DNA of 64,000 bases from Providencia stuartii (GCF_029277985.1 NZ_CP119546.1:1302001-1366000); one strand, 5' to 3'. Shown: positions 39,519-49,242, counted from the first letter of the stretch. Made by a program: numbers and translations. The notes: generated from the sequence alone by a model not told the origin.

Positions 39519-42128
39519 ATGGATATAAATATGAATAGAAATAAGCACATATCACCTGTTTGCGTAAGTCCTACTAAATTTGTATGGCATCCTATTGCGT
39601 TGTGCTTGATGTTAAGCATTCACTCTGCGGTAGCAGAGGATTATTTTGATCCGGCATTTTTACAAGCGATGGGCGAAACGGATCAAGTTGACTTATCTGC
39701 CTATGCTAAAAAAGGCAGTATTGCACCGGGTGAATATCTCGTTTCTGTTTATATAAACCAAGTTGGGATTGGGCAACTGCCCGTTACATTCAAGGAAAAT
39801 AATCAGGGAGTTGTATCACCTGTATTAACCCCCGCATTTTTAGAGAAATATGGGGTGAACATTAAACAATTACCAAAAACAAAAGACTTACCAGAAAATT
39901 ATTCTATTGATAACTTATCGGCATTAATTCCAGATGCATCGACGCATTTTAATATCGCTATTTTGGAATTAGAAATTAGCATCCCTCAAGTCGCCATGAA
40001 AGCAAGTCATAACGAATCATTAGATCCTGATTTGCTGGATTATGGCGTACCTGCACTGATGGCTAATTATAGTTTCAGCTATGGACATACTGAAAATAAA
40101 TCAAAACTGAGTTCAAATAGAAAAAGCGATAATTTTTTTGCAACGGTGAGAGCCGGTCTTAATGCCGGGGCATGGCGTTTACGTAGCACCATTACTCATA
40201 GCCAACAGAATACGGATGGTCAAGCGCAAAAGAAGGAACATCAACGTTATACGCGTTTTACCAATACTTATCTGTATCGTGAATTATTTGCATTACGTTC
40301 AGTTTTATTAGTGGGTGAAAATAACACTGGGGGGGATGTTTTTGATAGCGTTCCTTTTCGCGGTTTAAAATTAAGCTCCAGTGAAGAGATGCTACCCAGT
40401 CAATTACGTGGCTATGCACCTCCTATTGAAGGTGTTGCGAACAGTAATGCAAGGGTTACTGTACGTCAAAATGGTAATGTTATTTATGAAACCTATGTCG
40501 CGCCTGGCGCCTTTTATATTAATGATATTCAAGAAGCTGGGCTTTCAGGGGACTATGATGTCACCATCACTGAAGCGAATGGCACAGAGAGAAAATTTAT
40601 TGTGCCTTATTCATCATTACCAGTGATGTTAAGGCCTGGTGGTTGGAAATATGAAATTACTGCTGGCCGCTACGATGGAAATGTGACTAATAGTTCTCGT
40701 GAGGCAGAGTTTTTATTAGGCACGGCGGTTTACGGATTACCGAATGATACAACGGTTTATGGTGGTGTATTAGCGGCTGAAGACTATCAAGCGGCCAACA
40801 TAGGGGCGGGAATTTCATTAGGCAGTATAGGTGCTGTTTCACTTGATGTTACATCATCTATTGCAAAACTAAACGGTGATTCACGAAAAACGGGGCAATC
40901 TTATCGTCTTCGTTACTCGAAAAGTATGATGAGCACTGGGACTTCCATTGACCTTACTGCACTACGTTATTCAACACGCAATTATTATAATTTCAGTGAA
41001 TTTAACTCTGAAGGCTATCAGCTTGAAGAGGGCGTTTACCCATGGGCAATGCAAAGACGGCGTAGTAGTTTTCAAACTCAAGTCAGTCAACGCATGGGAG
41101 ATTGGGGAACCCTTTATGTGCGAGCAACTCGCGATGATTATTGGGGGAGTTCTAGAACGCAAACGGGTGGCTCGATTGGCTACAGTAATAATTATAAGGG
41201 GATAAGTTACGGTGCTAACTATAGTATCGATAGAATTAAAGATGATAATGGCAGTTGGCCTGAAAACAGGCAAATTTCCTTTAATATAAGTATCCCATTT
41301 AGCATATTTGGCCACTCGGAGTCTTTACAGTCTATTTATTCAACTAGCTACTATACTCGCGATAATAATGGACGATCGCAAATCCAAACAGGGATTAATG
41401 GCAGTTTAATGAGTGGTGATTTAACCTATAGCGCTTCCCAAAGTTGGGAAAACAAAGACGGTGTTAATAACAGCAATATTAACGTTGGTTACCAAGGAAG
41501 TAAGGGCAGCGTTACTGCTGGCTATAGTCATAGCAGTGAGACTCAAACATTTAATATGAACGCAAATGGCGGCTTATTACTCCATTCTGGTGGGCTGACA
41601 TTAGCAAAAAATATGGGGGAATCGGTAGCTCTGGTTTACTTACCTGATGCACCGGATGTCAGCATTAATAATGGGTCTGCTCGTTCTGACTGGAGAGGTT
41701 ATGGTATAGCGCCTTACCTTTCCGATTATAGAAGAAATAGCATTAGTATCGATCCAACGACATTGCCTGATGATGTCGATGTGGCGCAAACGAATATCAA
41801 TATCTATCCAAGTAAAGGGGCTGTTGTCCCCGTTAATTTCACGACCAAAAAAGGCTACCAAGTATTAATGACGATTATTAAAAATAATAGTCCAGTTCCG
41901 TTTGGTGCCATAGCCAGTCTCCAACATACAACGGATAACTACAGCAGCATTGTGGGTGATGCAGGATTAGTTTATTTAACTGGATTACCGGAAAAAGGGA
42001 AACTTCTCGTTAAATGGGGGGAATCCGCAGAAAAACAATGCACGGTTAGCTTTGATTTAACGAATGTGACGTTAGACGTCGATCAACCAATACGCCAAGT
42101 AACTTACACATGTGCTCCGGTAAAATAA
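39519..42128 (+). CDS. Outer-membrane fimbrial usher (FimD/PapC family)
   Basis: 869 residues, within the usual 800-880 range. The signal peptide ends near VAED, followed by the N-terminal periplasmic domain (DYFDPAFLQAM...GEYLVSVYINQ). A 24-strand barrel with plug occupies the middle (RGLKLSSSEEMLPSQLRGYAPPIEG... is conserved). C-terminal domains end with a cysteine pair in KQCTVSF and TYTCAPVK. It is the pore that polymerises and exports the pilus. An ATG at 39531 is also possible. Confidence 0.93.
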   Translation: MDINMNRNKHISPVCVSPTKFVWHPIALCLMLSIHSAVAEDYFDPAFLQAMGETDQVDLSAYAKKGSIAPGEYLVSVYINQVGIGQLPVTFKENNQGVVSPVLTPAFLEKYGVNIKQLPKTKDLPENYSIDNLSALIPDASTHFNIAILELEISIPQVAMKASHNESLDPDLLDYGVPALMANYSFSYGHTENKSKLSSNRKSDNFFATVRAGLNAGAWRLRSTITHSQQNTDGQAQKKEHQRYTRFTNTYLYRELFALRSVLLVGENNTGGDVFDSVPFRGLKLSSSEEMLPSQLRGYAPPIEGVANSNARVTVRQNGNVIYETYVAPGAFYINDIQEAGLSGDYDVTITEANGTERKFIVPYSSLPVMLRPGGWKYEITAGRYDGNVTNSSREAEFLLGTAVYGLPNDTTVYGGVLAAEDYQAANIGAGISLGSIGAVSLDVTSSIAKLNGDSRKTGQSYRLRYSKSMMSTGTSIDLTALRYSTRNYYNFSEFNSEGYQLEEGVYPWAMQRRRSSFQTQVSQRMGDWGTLYVRATRDDYWGSSRTQTGGSIGYSNNYKGISYGANYSIDRIKDDNGSWPENRQISFNISIPFSIFGHSESLQSIYSTSYYTRDNNGRSQIQTGINGSLMSGDLTYSASQSWENKDGVNNSNINVGYQGSKGSVTAGYSHSSETQTFNMNANGGLLLHSGGLTLAKNMGESVALVYLPDAPDVSINNGSARSDWRGYGIAPYLSDYRRNSISIDPTTLPDDVDVAQTNINIYPSKGAVVPVNFTTKKGYQVLMTIIKNNSPVPFGAIASLQHTTDNYSSIVGDAGLVYLTGLPEKGKLLVKWGESAEKQCTVSFDLTNVTLDVDQPIRQVTYTCAPVK

Positions 42129-42156
42129 CAAAACGCATTAAGGTATTTGACTGATT

Positions 42157-43305
42157 ATGAAATATCATTATTTAAAATATAAAGCCGTTATGAGCTTAGT
42201 ACTTCATAAATATGTTACTAGCGCAGTGATAGCATTTAGTTTTATGCCTTCTTCTGCATTGGCAGTCAATATTAACGCGACACCGGGTGAAAGTGTTATA
42301 TCGCTTGGTAATGTAAATGCAGAAGTTACATTAACATCAATTAGTAGTGCATTCTCAGCTGCGGCAAATAGGGCCGATGGTTTTGCGGTGCATACATCCT
42401 CAACAGCATACAACTGTTTATCAAATTCGAATGAAGCTGTTGTCGGTAATATGAAAGGTTATAAAGTCGCGGAAGATATCATTATTGGTCTCCAAAGTAC
42501 CAATGCAACAGGGGTAGCGTCAGTTGGCGCTGGAGCGCAACCCGCATCTGCAAATTATAAAGATATTACTGTAAAAGGCACATGGAGTAGTAACGGTAGT
42601 TATACTGTCACTCCAACACAAGTGCCATCTGCAATGTGGTGTGGCTCTGCTTGGCCAGAGCCAACGGATCACGTATGGAATCCACAGAAAAAAAATAATA
42701 AGGCTTCAATACAAGGTAAACTCTTTTTATATGTAGGGCCTAATGCAAAGCCTGGGTCTTATACATTACCGAATCTTTATCTCATAAAAGCGGCTACAAG
42801 TAACGGTGATTTAGTCAACCAACAAATTTTTGAAGGTGGAACACTAACCGTTAGTTATCCCCCTTGCTCTATATCTACGCCGACAGAAGTGACATTCGAT
42901 ACGACAAAAGGGCTGCCTGTTATTAATCCGACATCTTCAATCACGGTTAACTGTGGCATTAATAATGGCCGAGCTTTTCAAATTGGTATTTCTGGAACAC
43001 CTGTCGCGCCATCAATGTTAGTGGGAACTCATGCAATTAGTTTGCATTATGGTGATGGCACAATAGGAGGATTAGTCCGCGGTTATATAGGTAGTAATGC
43101 AGCAACTGACGCTGTTGGTTGTTTGGATAGAGCGTCAAGCATTCCTTTTTCAGAAAAGAACCAAGGTTTAAATTTTATGCTATTGGGGGCGAATACGTCC
43201 GGAGCTTCACAGACGCAACCTCTCGTTTGGTCGTTATGCCCTAATGGCACTGAAAAACCAGGTAAAGCAACGGGAACCGCGGAGCTTGATGTTGTCTATA
43301 AATAA
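42157..43305 (+). CDS. Fimbrial tip adhesin (two-domain)
   Basis: 382 residues, about twice a pilin. The signal peptide ends near residue 36 (SALA-VNI). The N-terminal 200 residues (with cysteines in YNCLSN and MWCGSA) are a probable receptor-binding domain not recognised. The C-terminal half is a pilin domain: PCSISTPTEVTF, TVNCGIN, VGCLDRAS, WSLCPNG and end strand GTAELDVVYK. It is the last gene of the operon, where tip adhesins are usual. The receptor is unknown. Confidence 0.8.
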   Translation: MKYHYLKYKAVMSLVLHKYVTSAVIAFSFMPSSALAVNINATPGESVISLGNVNAEVTLTSISSAFSAAANRADGFAVHTSSTAYNCLSNSNEAVVGNMKGYKVAEDIIIGLQSTNATGVASVGAGAQPASANYKDITVKGTWSSNGSYTVTPTQVPSAMWCGSAWPEPTDHVWNPQKKNNKASIQGKLFLYVGPNAKPGSYTLPNLYLIKAATSNGDLVNQQIFEGGTLTVSYPPCSISTPTEVTFDTTKGLPVINPTSSITVNCGINNGRAFQIGISGTPVAPSMLVGTHAISLHYGDGTIGGLVRGYIGSNAATDAVGCLDRASSIPFSEKNQGLNFMLLGANTSGASQTQPLVWSLCPNGTEKPGKATGTAELDVVYK

Positions 43306-43523
43306 GTGTTTTAAAGCAATACGATAATCAGAGAAGTGCATAAAACTATTTTTACAAATATGATTTAAGTAAAGGGAAGGGGTGATCGAAACATACTCAT
43401 TTTATGTAGGGGTTGGTTCTTCAGTGATTTGATTCATTATATGATAAATCGCTATTTTTATAATTGTATTACTTGGTTGTATCATTATGTATGATCGTGC
43501 TTAAAAATAGCACGTGAAATATA

Positions 43524-43556
43524 AAAGTAAGCCGAAATGGAAGATCAGCTTACTTT
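43524..43556 (-). terminator. Hairpin terminator after ybcJ
   Basis: AAAGTAAGC (43524-43532) pairs with GCTTACTTT (43548-43556), followed on the minus strand by TATATTT. Confidence 0.6.
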
Positions 43557-43568
43557 ATTATTTTTTAA

Positions 43569-43781
43569 CTAGTCTTGAATTTTGATTTTTTGATCGTCCA
43601 TAGAGACGATTTTCCCAGCGGTGATTTTGCAACGTTTACGCGTTTCTACCACGCCATCAACTTGAACTAAACCTTCAGCGATCATCGCTTTAGCCATTGC
43701 GCCACTTTCCGCCCAGCCTTCTATTTTCAGCAAATCACACAATTCAATGTGTGGGTGACCTTCAAGTTTAAAAATATCCAT
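43569..43781 (-). CDS. ybcJ: S4-domain RNA-binding protein YbcJ
   Basis: 70 residues, almost entirely an S4 RNA-binding domain: LCDLLKIEGWAESGAMAKAMIAEGLVQVDGVVETRKRCKI. E. coli YbcJ is also 70 aa. Ribosome- or rRNA-associated function is suspected. It lies 18 bases after folD, preceded by GGGAG, and is probably co-transcribed with it, as in E. coli. Confidence 0.94.
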   Translation of the reverse strand: MDIFKLEGHPHIELCDLLKIEGWAESGAMAKAMIAEGLVQVDGVVETRKRCKITAGKIVSMDDQKIKIQD

Positions 43782-43799
43782 GACAGCTCCCTGATTAAA

Positions 43800-44657
43800 T
43801 TAAATATCGTGATACTCTTCGCACGCTTGTAACGTATTTTGGATTAATGTTGCGACTGTCATCGGCCCTACGCCGCCAGGAACGGGGGTGATCCAAGATG
43901 CATGTTTTGAAGCTTCATCAAAGTCAACATCTCCTGTCACTTTACCGCTTTCAAGGCGGTTAATACCGACATCAATCACGATGGCGCCAGGTTTGACCCA
44001 TTCACCGGGAATAAAGTTAGGTTTACCGACAGCAACAACTAATAAATCCGCATTGCGGACGTGTTGTTCGAGATCTTTCGTAAAACGATGGGTTACTGTG
44101 GTTGTACAGCCAGCAAGCAGAAGTTCTAAGCTCATTGGGCGACCAACAATATTTGAAGCACCAATAATAACGGCATTTAGACCATAGGTATTAATACCAC
44201 AACGATCTAATAGGGTAACAATCCCCCTTGGTGTGCAAGGACGCAGACGAGGTGCGCGCTGGCATAGACGACCAACATTATACGGATGGAACCCATCAAC
44301 ATCTTTATCTGGATGAATGCGCTCAATGACTTTTACGTTATCAATACCTGCTGGAAGCGGTAATTGAACTAAAATACCATCAATTTCAGGGTCTTGGTTT
44401 AAATCATCTATCAGTTTCAGGAGTTCTGCTTCTGTGGTTGTATCTGGTAAATCATAAGAACGAGATAGGAAACCAACTTCTTCACAAGCGCGACGTTTGC
44501 TACCAACATAAATTTGTGAAGCAGGGTTTGCACCGACTAAGATAACTGCAAGACCAGGGGCGCGTTTTCCTTGTTCTATGCGTTGTTGTACTTTTTGGGC
44601 AACTTCCTGCCGAATTGTCTGCGCAATCGTTTTCCCATCAATAATTTTTGCTAACAT
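43800..44657 (-). CDS. folD: Methylenetetrahydrofolate dehydrogenase/cyclohydrolase FolD
   Basis: 285 residues. The catalytic [14 protein letters not shown] (with the conserved Tyr and Lys), ILVQLPLP, the dehydrogenase motif [18 protein letters not shown] and the end block [15 protein letters not shown] identify FolD. It makes 10-formyl-THF from 5,10-methylene-THF with NADP+, feeding purine and fMet-tRNA synthesis. Confidence 0.97.
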   Translation of the reverse strand: MLAKIIDGKTIAQTIRQEVAQKVQQRIEQGKRAPGLAVILVGANPASQIYVGSKRRACEEVGFLSRSYDLPDTTTEAELLKLIDDLNQDPEIDGILVQLPLPAGIDNVKVIERIHPDKDVDGFHPYNVGRLCQRAPRLRPCTPRGIVTLLDRCGINTYGLNAVIIGASNIVGRPMSLELLLAGCTTTVTHRFTKDLEQHVRNADLLVVAVGKPNFIPGEWVKPGAIVIDVGINRLESGKVTGDVDFDEASKHASWITPVPGGVGPMTVATLIQNTLQACEEYHDI

Positions 44658-44844
44658 CTGTGACTTAATCCATAAATGAGACTTGGGGATACCTCTATTT
44701 TGTCAGAAGTTCGCGTTAATGTCAGTTCTATCTGTAACATAAAATGAGCAGATAGTTATTTTAGTAGAGAAAACTCATTGACTCAGCGCGTAGCAACCGT
44801 ATAATCCCACGCTATCAGCCAGATAGGTTGAAGCATTTTTCGAT

Positions 44845-44921
44845 GCGCCCTTAGCTCAGCTGGATAGAGCAACGGCCTTCTAAGCCGTAGGTCACAGGTT
44901 CGAACCCTGTAGGGCGTACCA
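44845..44921 (+). tRNA. argU: tRNA-Arg (anticodon UCU)
   Basis: 77 bases with encoded CCA. Acceptor GCGCCCT pairs with AGGGCGT (one G-U), D stem GCTC/GAGC, anticodon stem ACGGC/GCCGT with loop CTTCTAA (anticodon TCT at 44879-44881), and T arm ACAGG-TTCGAAC-CCTGT. It reads the AGA codon. It is the equivalent of E. coli argU, a known prophage attachment gene next to the folD region. No copy of its 3' end was seen in the rest of the window. Confidence 0.96.
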
Positions 44922-45453
44922 TTTCGATGTTCCCCGATTTTACTAACTCCCTTAAAAACTTAAAATAAATCAATGAATTAGTTTTATTACCCTATATTTA
45001 GGGTGACTTAGCCTATTGAAATCTACGTATGTGTGGGCATAATTAGAAAGAATGATTGATTAGCCACTGCGGTTTTTGCTCAAAAGAGTCTAATCGCTAA
45101 GACAGATAAAGTGTTCAAATTAAAGGGCAGCTGGCAATCTTTTCCTTCACAAGGGGAATTTTACCAATAAATAACTGCTTTTCTATTGAATTCTAAGCTT
45201 TTTATATACCGCAAGAATAACCTTCAAAGCTCTTATCGTTAATGATCTTTTTACAATAATTTGTTAAATTTATGAGTATAATAGCGTAATAAAAATACGT
45301 ACTTTTAAATATATACATTGAAATCTTTTGCTCTAAGTAAATTTACCTATGTTATTTTCAGCCTATAAAAATCGACAATATTAACAATAAATCAACATGA
45401 TTATAATTAAGAATGACTCACAGCATATTAGTAGATTAAAGGTGTAAAATTAA
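44922..45453. other. Gap after argU
   Basis: About 530 bases with no supported gene and many stops in all frames. This is the edge where an integrated element would be expected, but I could not identify an integrase or transposase fragment. It contains the promoter of the YnfC-like gene. Confidence 0.4.
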
Positions 45454-46209
45454 ATGAATAATAAATATATAGCGTTAGTTGTACCGTTAACTTTTTTTAT
45501 ATCTTTTGAATCCTCAGCATTTGACAAACAAGAGTACAATCCTGTTGTGTTCAACATGGCAGAGTTATATGACTTCAATCCAGTCAAAGGTAATGTTAAA
45601 GAAATAAAATCAACGGTTTATAATGAAGATAAGACTATCAACTATGAATCAAAATTAAAAATTGGCCGTGATGGTTGTGTAGAGAGTTTTAGCTTAAATC
45701 AGAAAAAAGATGAGTACCTGAGTGGTCTTCATAATTACCTTTTTGTAGAAAGAGTAAAAAATAAGTTAATAGGTATGGATGCTAATGGGCCAGTAGAAAT
45801 GACCATAGGTAATAACTGTGAGATAATATCAAGGAAGGACACTAATGGTGAATTGATATATCAATACAATAAAGATGGTTTTATTACCGGTTCAATACTG
45901 GCTGACACCAAAGAAAAATTTGGTGAAAATATTTACAATGAGTTTAAATTACCTATCGCAATAAAATATTACAAAGGTGATGATGTCATTTCTGAAACTA
46001 GAATCACCTATGGTAAAGATATGAGCAAAGCTTTTGACCATTTAATGGAAATCCGGGCTTTAGGTCAGACTATATTGCAAGTCGATTCTAAGTGTCATTA
46101 TGATCATCAAAATATTCCATCTCAATGTAATTTTGTTCTAACGCTCGACTCGAATGGTAAGAAGATCCATCTGAAAAAAAACAGTACCACAAAGGTGACG
46201 TTCTATTGA
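45454..46209 (+). CDS. YnfC/UPF0257-like exported protein
   Basis: 251 residues. The blocks DFNPVKGNVKEIKSTVYNEDKTI...GRDGCVESFSL and the C-terminal CHYDHQNIPSQCNFVLTLDSNGKKI resemble E. coli YnfC (DFDPLRGPVKDF; CEYDSHANPVDCQLII). YnfC is a lipoprotein, but here the signal peptide ends ESSAF-D with no cysteine, so this copy looks secreted to the periplasm rather than lipidated. Function of the family is unknown. AGGTG precedes the ATG. The alignment is from memory of YnfC. Confidence 0.6.
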   Translation: MNNKYIALVVPLTFFISFESSAFDKQEYNPVVFNMAELYDFNPVKGNVKEIKSTVYNEDKTINYESKLKIGRDGCVESFSLNQKKDEYLSGLHNYLFVERVKNKLIGMDANGPVEMTIGNNCEIISRKDTNGELIYQYNKDGFITGSILADTKEKFGENIYNEFKLPIAIKYYKGDDVISETRITYGKDMSKAFDHLMEIRALGQTILQVDSKCHYDHQNIPSQCNFVLTLDSNGKKIHLKKNSTTKVTFY

Positions 46210-46284
46210 GCTGCGGGTGATGACAAAGCCTATAAAATCTGGCGATATAATTAGCGGAGTGTTGATTAGATAGGCTTGTCAGCG

Positions 46285-46812
46285 ATGTTAAAATATTAAC
46301 CGCCTTTAAATGCGTGATGCGTGTTTGAAGTTCACAGCTCGTTTAGGCCGCTTTCTTGAATAATCGCTATTTTTCGTCAAAGACGTAGTCTAGTACTCTC
46401 GGAGATAGGGCTAGATTTTCATATCGGTACGCACAGTATGTTGCTGCAATTAGCTATTGGCATTCCCCGCTTAGATCAATACCAAAAATCAAATTAATTC
46501 GATGAATTGGCGTAATGGAAGTATGCGTGGTGGCGAAAATGTAGGACAAACACTGGTAGTTTAAATTTTTCAGATCCCAGTTTGTTATTCGATGCTGTTA
46601 TTCAGTGGCTTGGTGTGGGCCTTATGAGTCAATTACCCGCCTACAAGGCATGTGCAATAGGACCGTTATTCCCTTTAACTGAACAGCGTATTATGGGAGC
46701 TAACTGGGCATGGTTAATTCATCAAGAAAGTGAAAATCATCTCCTAACAAAAGTATTTTTCCAGTGGATAACAACTCAATTGGCACTATGCGATAATGAA
46801 TCTAATACTTGA
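46285..46812 (+). pseudogene. Decayed LysR-type regulator (GcvA/AmpR-like)
   Basis: From an ATG at 46285 one frame reads MLKY*PPLNA*CVFEV, like the PPLNALRVFE start of GcvA/AmpR-type LysR proteins. In the same frame the later part reads LNFSDPSLLFDAVIQWLGVGLMSQLP and WAWLIHQESENH up to TGA at 46812, a typical LysR C-terminus. Stops are at 46297, 46315 and others. Total length is about 530 bases against about 900 for an intact gene, so internal sequence is also missing. The HTH region seems recoverable only with frameshifts. Confidence 0.6.
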
Positions 46813-47545
46813 TGTCATCACTTGGAATAAGCAATAAGAGAATATACAGCAATGGAATAGCTGTTTATGAGCCGATTGCTCGAATCAATTTTATCAATAA
46901 TAGTGTTAACTCAAATTCAGTTTGAGGGCTATTACTATTTGCTGTAAAAATAAGATATACTTCCTGATTATCAATGGTTTACCCAAAAAAGATAAAGTTA
47001 TTTACCTTTTAGACATCTTTCTCTCTCTTAGCAAATAAAACAAAATGATGATTAAGATCGATGACAAGAATTATTGAAGTAGTACGCTATGTTAAAAATG
47101 ATAGATAGTGACGGTTAGATTAAATCTAAGTTAATTAAGATATATCCGATAAATTTGTTTTCCTATGGTAATTAATAGATATAAATAAAGCCATCATTAT
47201 ATGTTTTATTCATCTTGCTCCTATGTCAAATTTTTATCAAATTTTTGTCTGGGTTTAATCTGTGAAATAAGAGCTAAGTCACTATAATGCTAGCTTTCTG
47301 TGAGAATCAATATCTAAATTAAAATTGATGACACTCGTTTTTTTTATACTGCGAATTAAATTGGAATTATTGGTTTTTATTCTAAATTTATTTCGTTATA
47401 TAGCGCTTTGTTTTAGTTTAATCTTGGACAATGATAATCAGTATGTTTGCAGATTATATATTTACTATATACAATAAAAAATCTTTAAAGATATCATTAA
47501 GTACAATTTATTTGTGCAGTATTAATTATAACTTTTAGGATCAAA
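46813..47545. other. AT-rich gap upstream of the lipoprotein gene
   Basis: About 730 bases without a supported ORF. A TATAAT lies at 47283-47288 and a Fur-box-like 19-mer at 47427-47445. Nothing else recognisable. Confidence 0.4.
47427..47445. promoter_or_regulatory. Fur box
   Basis: The 19 bases starting GACAATGATAATC match the Fur consensus (GATAATGATAATC-ATTATC) at 16 of 19 positions. A TTGGAC -35-like hexamer overlaps its left end. It lies about 100 bases before the lipoprotein start. Confidence 0.6.
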
Positions 47546-48118
47546 ATGAAAAAACATATTCTACCAATTACTCTACTTAGCGCTGCTACACTGCTAGTTA
47601 CAGGCTGTAGTTCAAATAAAGATATGTGGGGCGAATTCGCCAATATCTTGACTGATTCTAGCTCTATTGTTAAAGAATCAGAAGACTGGGAAGCGTATAG
47701 CATAAAAACAACCCAGCAAGGTGTTGTTTACAGTAAGGCGAATTCAGCGGATCAGCAATTTGTCAGTCATAAAATGGATGCTGAATATGCGGATGCGGTG
47801 AATCGTTTATCTTCGCCTTTTGCCAGAAGTGATAAAGCCAAAGATAAATTGGCTAAAGAAAACCAAGGCTATCGTTTTAAATATAATGAAATCATGGTGG
47901 TTAAGGATAAGAAATCATCAAACACACTTGGTTATTGTGTGAATTATGATTCTGATCGTATGGAGAATGGCCAAGTAAAAGCGGTCAAAGAAGAAGATAA
48001 GATCAGAAAGCAATTTATCTATGTTGCTAAAGATAAGCCTCTATCTGTCACGACAGTGAGTGGTGACTTTATTAAAGTCATGTGCGGTGAAAATTTTTAT
48101 AAAAAATACCAGTCATAA
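47546..48118 (+). CDS. Lipoprotein of unknown function, probably iron-regulated
   Basis: 190 residues. Signal peptide MKKHILPITLLSAATLLVTGCSS has a lipobox LVTGC (Cys21); the +2 residue is Ser, favouring the outer membrane. The mature part is hydrophilic with two more cysteines (GYCVNYD and KVMCGENF) that could form a disulfide. I do not recognise the family. AGGAT precedes the ATG, a Fur box lies upstream and a good terminator follows, so it is monocistronic. Confidence 0.75.
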   Translation: MKKHILPITLLSAATLLVTGCSSNKDMWGEFANILTDSSSIVKESEDWEAYSIKTTQQGVVYSKANSADQQFVSHKMDAEYADAVNRLSSPFARSDKAKDKLAKENQGYRFKYNEIMVVKDKKSSNTLGYCVNYDSDRMENGQVKAVKEEDKIRKQFIYVAKDKPLSVTTVSGDFIKVMCGENFYKKYQS

Positions 48119-48231
48119 TTTTGCTGACAGGTTAAGGGTATTTAGAAAAATAATCTAAATATCCTTGTTCGTATCTAAAATGCGTTAGGCGGAAAAATTT
48201 CCCCTAACTCATAGAAATCGTTTTAAGTGAT

Positions 48232-48260
48232 AAAAACCATATTCAGTATATGGTTTTTTT
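48232..48260 (+). terminator. Intrinsic terminator after the lipoprotein gene
   Basis: AAAAACCATAT (48232-48242) pairs with ATATGGTTTTT (48248-48258) around TCAGT; T run to 48260. Confidence 0.88.
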
Positions 48261-48590
48261 GATGTAGAGAACAATCAACGTAGGAGTAATAAGCGGCTTG
48301 TCGAGAATAGTCCGGTGGGCGTTCTGACAGGAATGTTATAGTGAAACAATATCGGTATTGAAATTACTATTGATATACGCCACTTGTGCTGGAAATCGAG
48401 TAATATCCCTTTAATAATTACGGTTATTTTAGTATCAATATTATTCTTAACATAAGGCATGGTACAAAGGATTTATTTTAAATAAGCAAATAGTTGATGA
48501 TGGCCTGCCTTTATCTAAAGATTGATATTCCCTCTCTGTTTCAAACAATACCTTAAAACAATGCCTCAAAAAAACGCAAAAAGCTCAATA

Positions 48591-48629
48591 AATAAACGGT
48601 AGGCAAAAAGAGAATTGCTACCGTTTATT
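48591..48629. other. Orphan long hairpin
   Basis: AATAAACGGTA (48591-48601) pairs with TACCGTTTATT (48619-48629), extended inward by GCAA/TTGC with one bulged G, giving about 15 base pairs and an eight-base loop. On the minus strand it is followed by a T-rich stretch. No gene adjoins it. Confidence 0.5.
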
Positions 48630-48665
48630 CGTGTATTTACTTAATGATGACTCTTATTCAACTTC

Positions 48666-48685
48666 CTCATGAACAATTTCATGAG
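48666..48685. other. Short perfect dyad
   Basis: CTCATGA (48666-48672) and TCATGAG (48679-48685) around ACAATT. Could be an operator or part of the same structured RNA as the hairpin at 48591. Confidence 0.35.
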
Positions 48686-49242
48686 AATATCCATGGTTAT
48701 TCATTAAACAATCAGCATAAAATTAAAGCGTCCCAATAAAGGATTTAAGTATTTACCCCTATAGAAGGGAGGCGGATTGTATTTATGTGTTCAGTGATAG
48801 ATATCGTCAATTTAATCAGCAAGAATGAGTGAACGCTTATTTCAAATCTACATAGCAGTGATCGTTTTATAAACATTATGCTATTAAAAATAATACCTAT
48901 GTTATTTTTAAGGTTTATTTTGTTTGCTTATTTTTACATGTTTATGTGAATAAATATTTAATCATAGTGATTTATAATTTATTTGTTGTATCTCGTTAAG
49001 GTTATATTCCTCATAAACTCTTAATGCCTAATTTATCAGGCTTTAGTTTGGATAATTGCTCGGATTTTATTCGGAAATATCCTGTCGTTATATCAATTTC
49101 ATTATTTGAATAAACATTCAATAAAATATTTTTTAACAAATAAATTTAATTTTATTTAAATTTGGAATACAATTGCATTACAAATATTATTAAGTGATGA
49201 CTATATTTCGATATATAGTTTGTCTGTGGAAAGGATATTTAA

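Larger units (their letters stand above)
48261..49242. other. 980-base gene-poor region before the L-amino acid deaminase
   Basis: AT-rich, with no ORF that I trust. Its middle holds two neat dyads (48591-48629 and 48666-48685). Just before the deaminase ribosome site is ACTATAT (49200-49206) with ATATAGT (49213-49219), which might be a regulator site. Confidence 0.4.

Noticed and set aside
44922..45453. Prophage or integrative element attached at argU
   Set aside because: No integrase-like reading frame and no repeat of the tRNA 3' end was found in the window.
48275..48460. 61-residue minus-strand ORF ending near RTPTGLFSTSRLLLLR
   Set aside because: No ribosome site, no recognisable family and low-complexity hydrophobic composition; it starts in AT-rich DNA.
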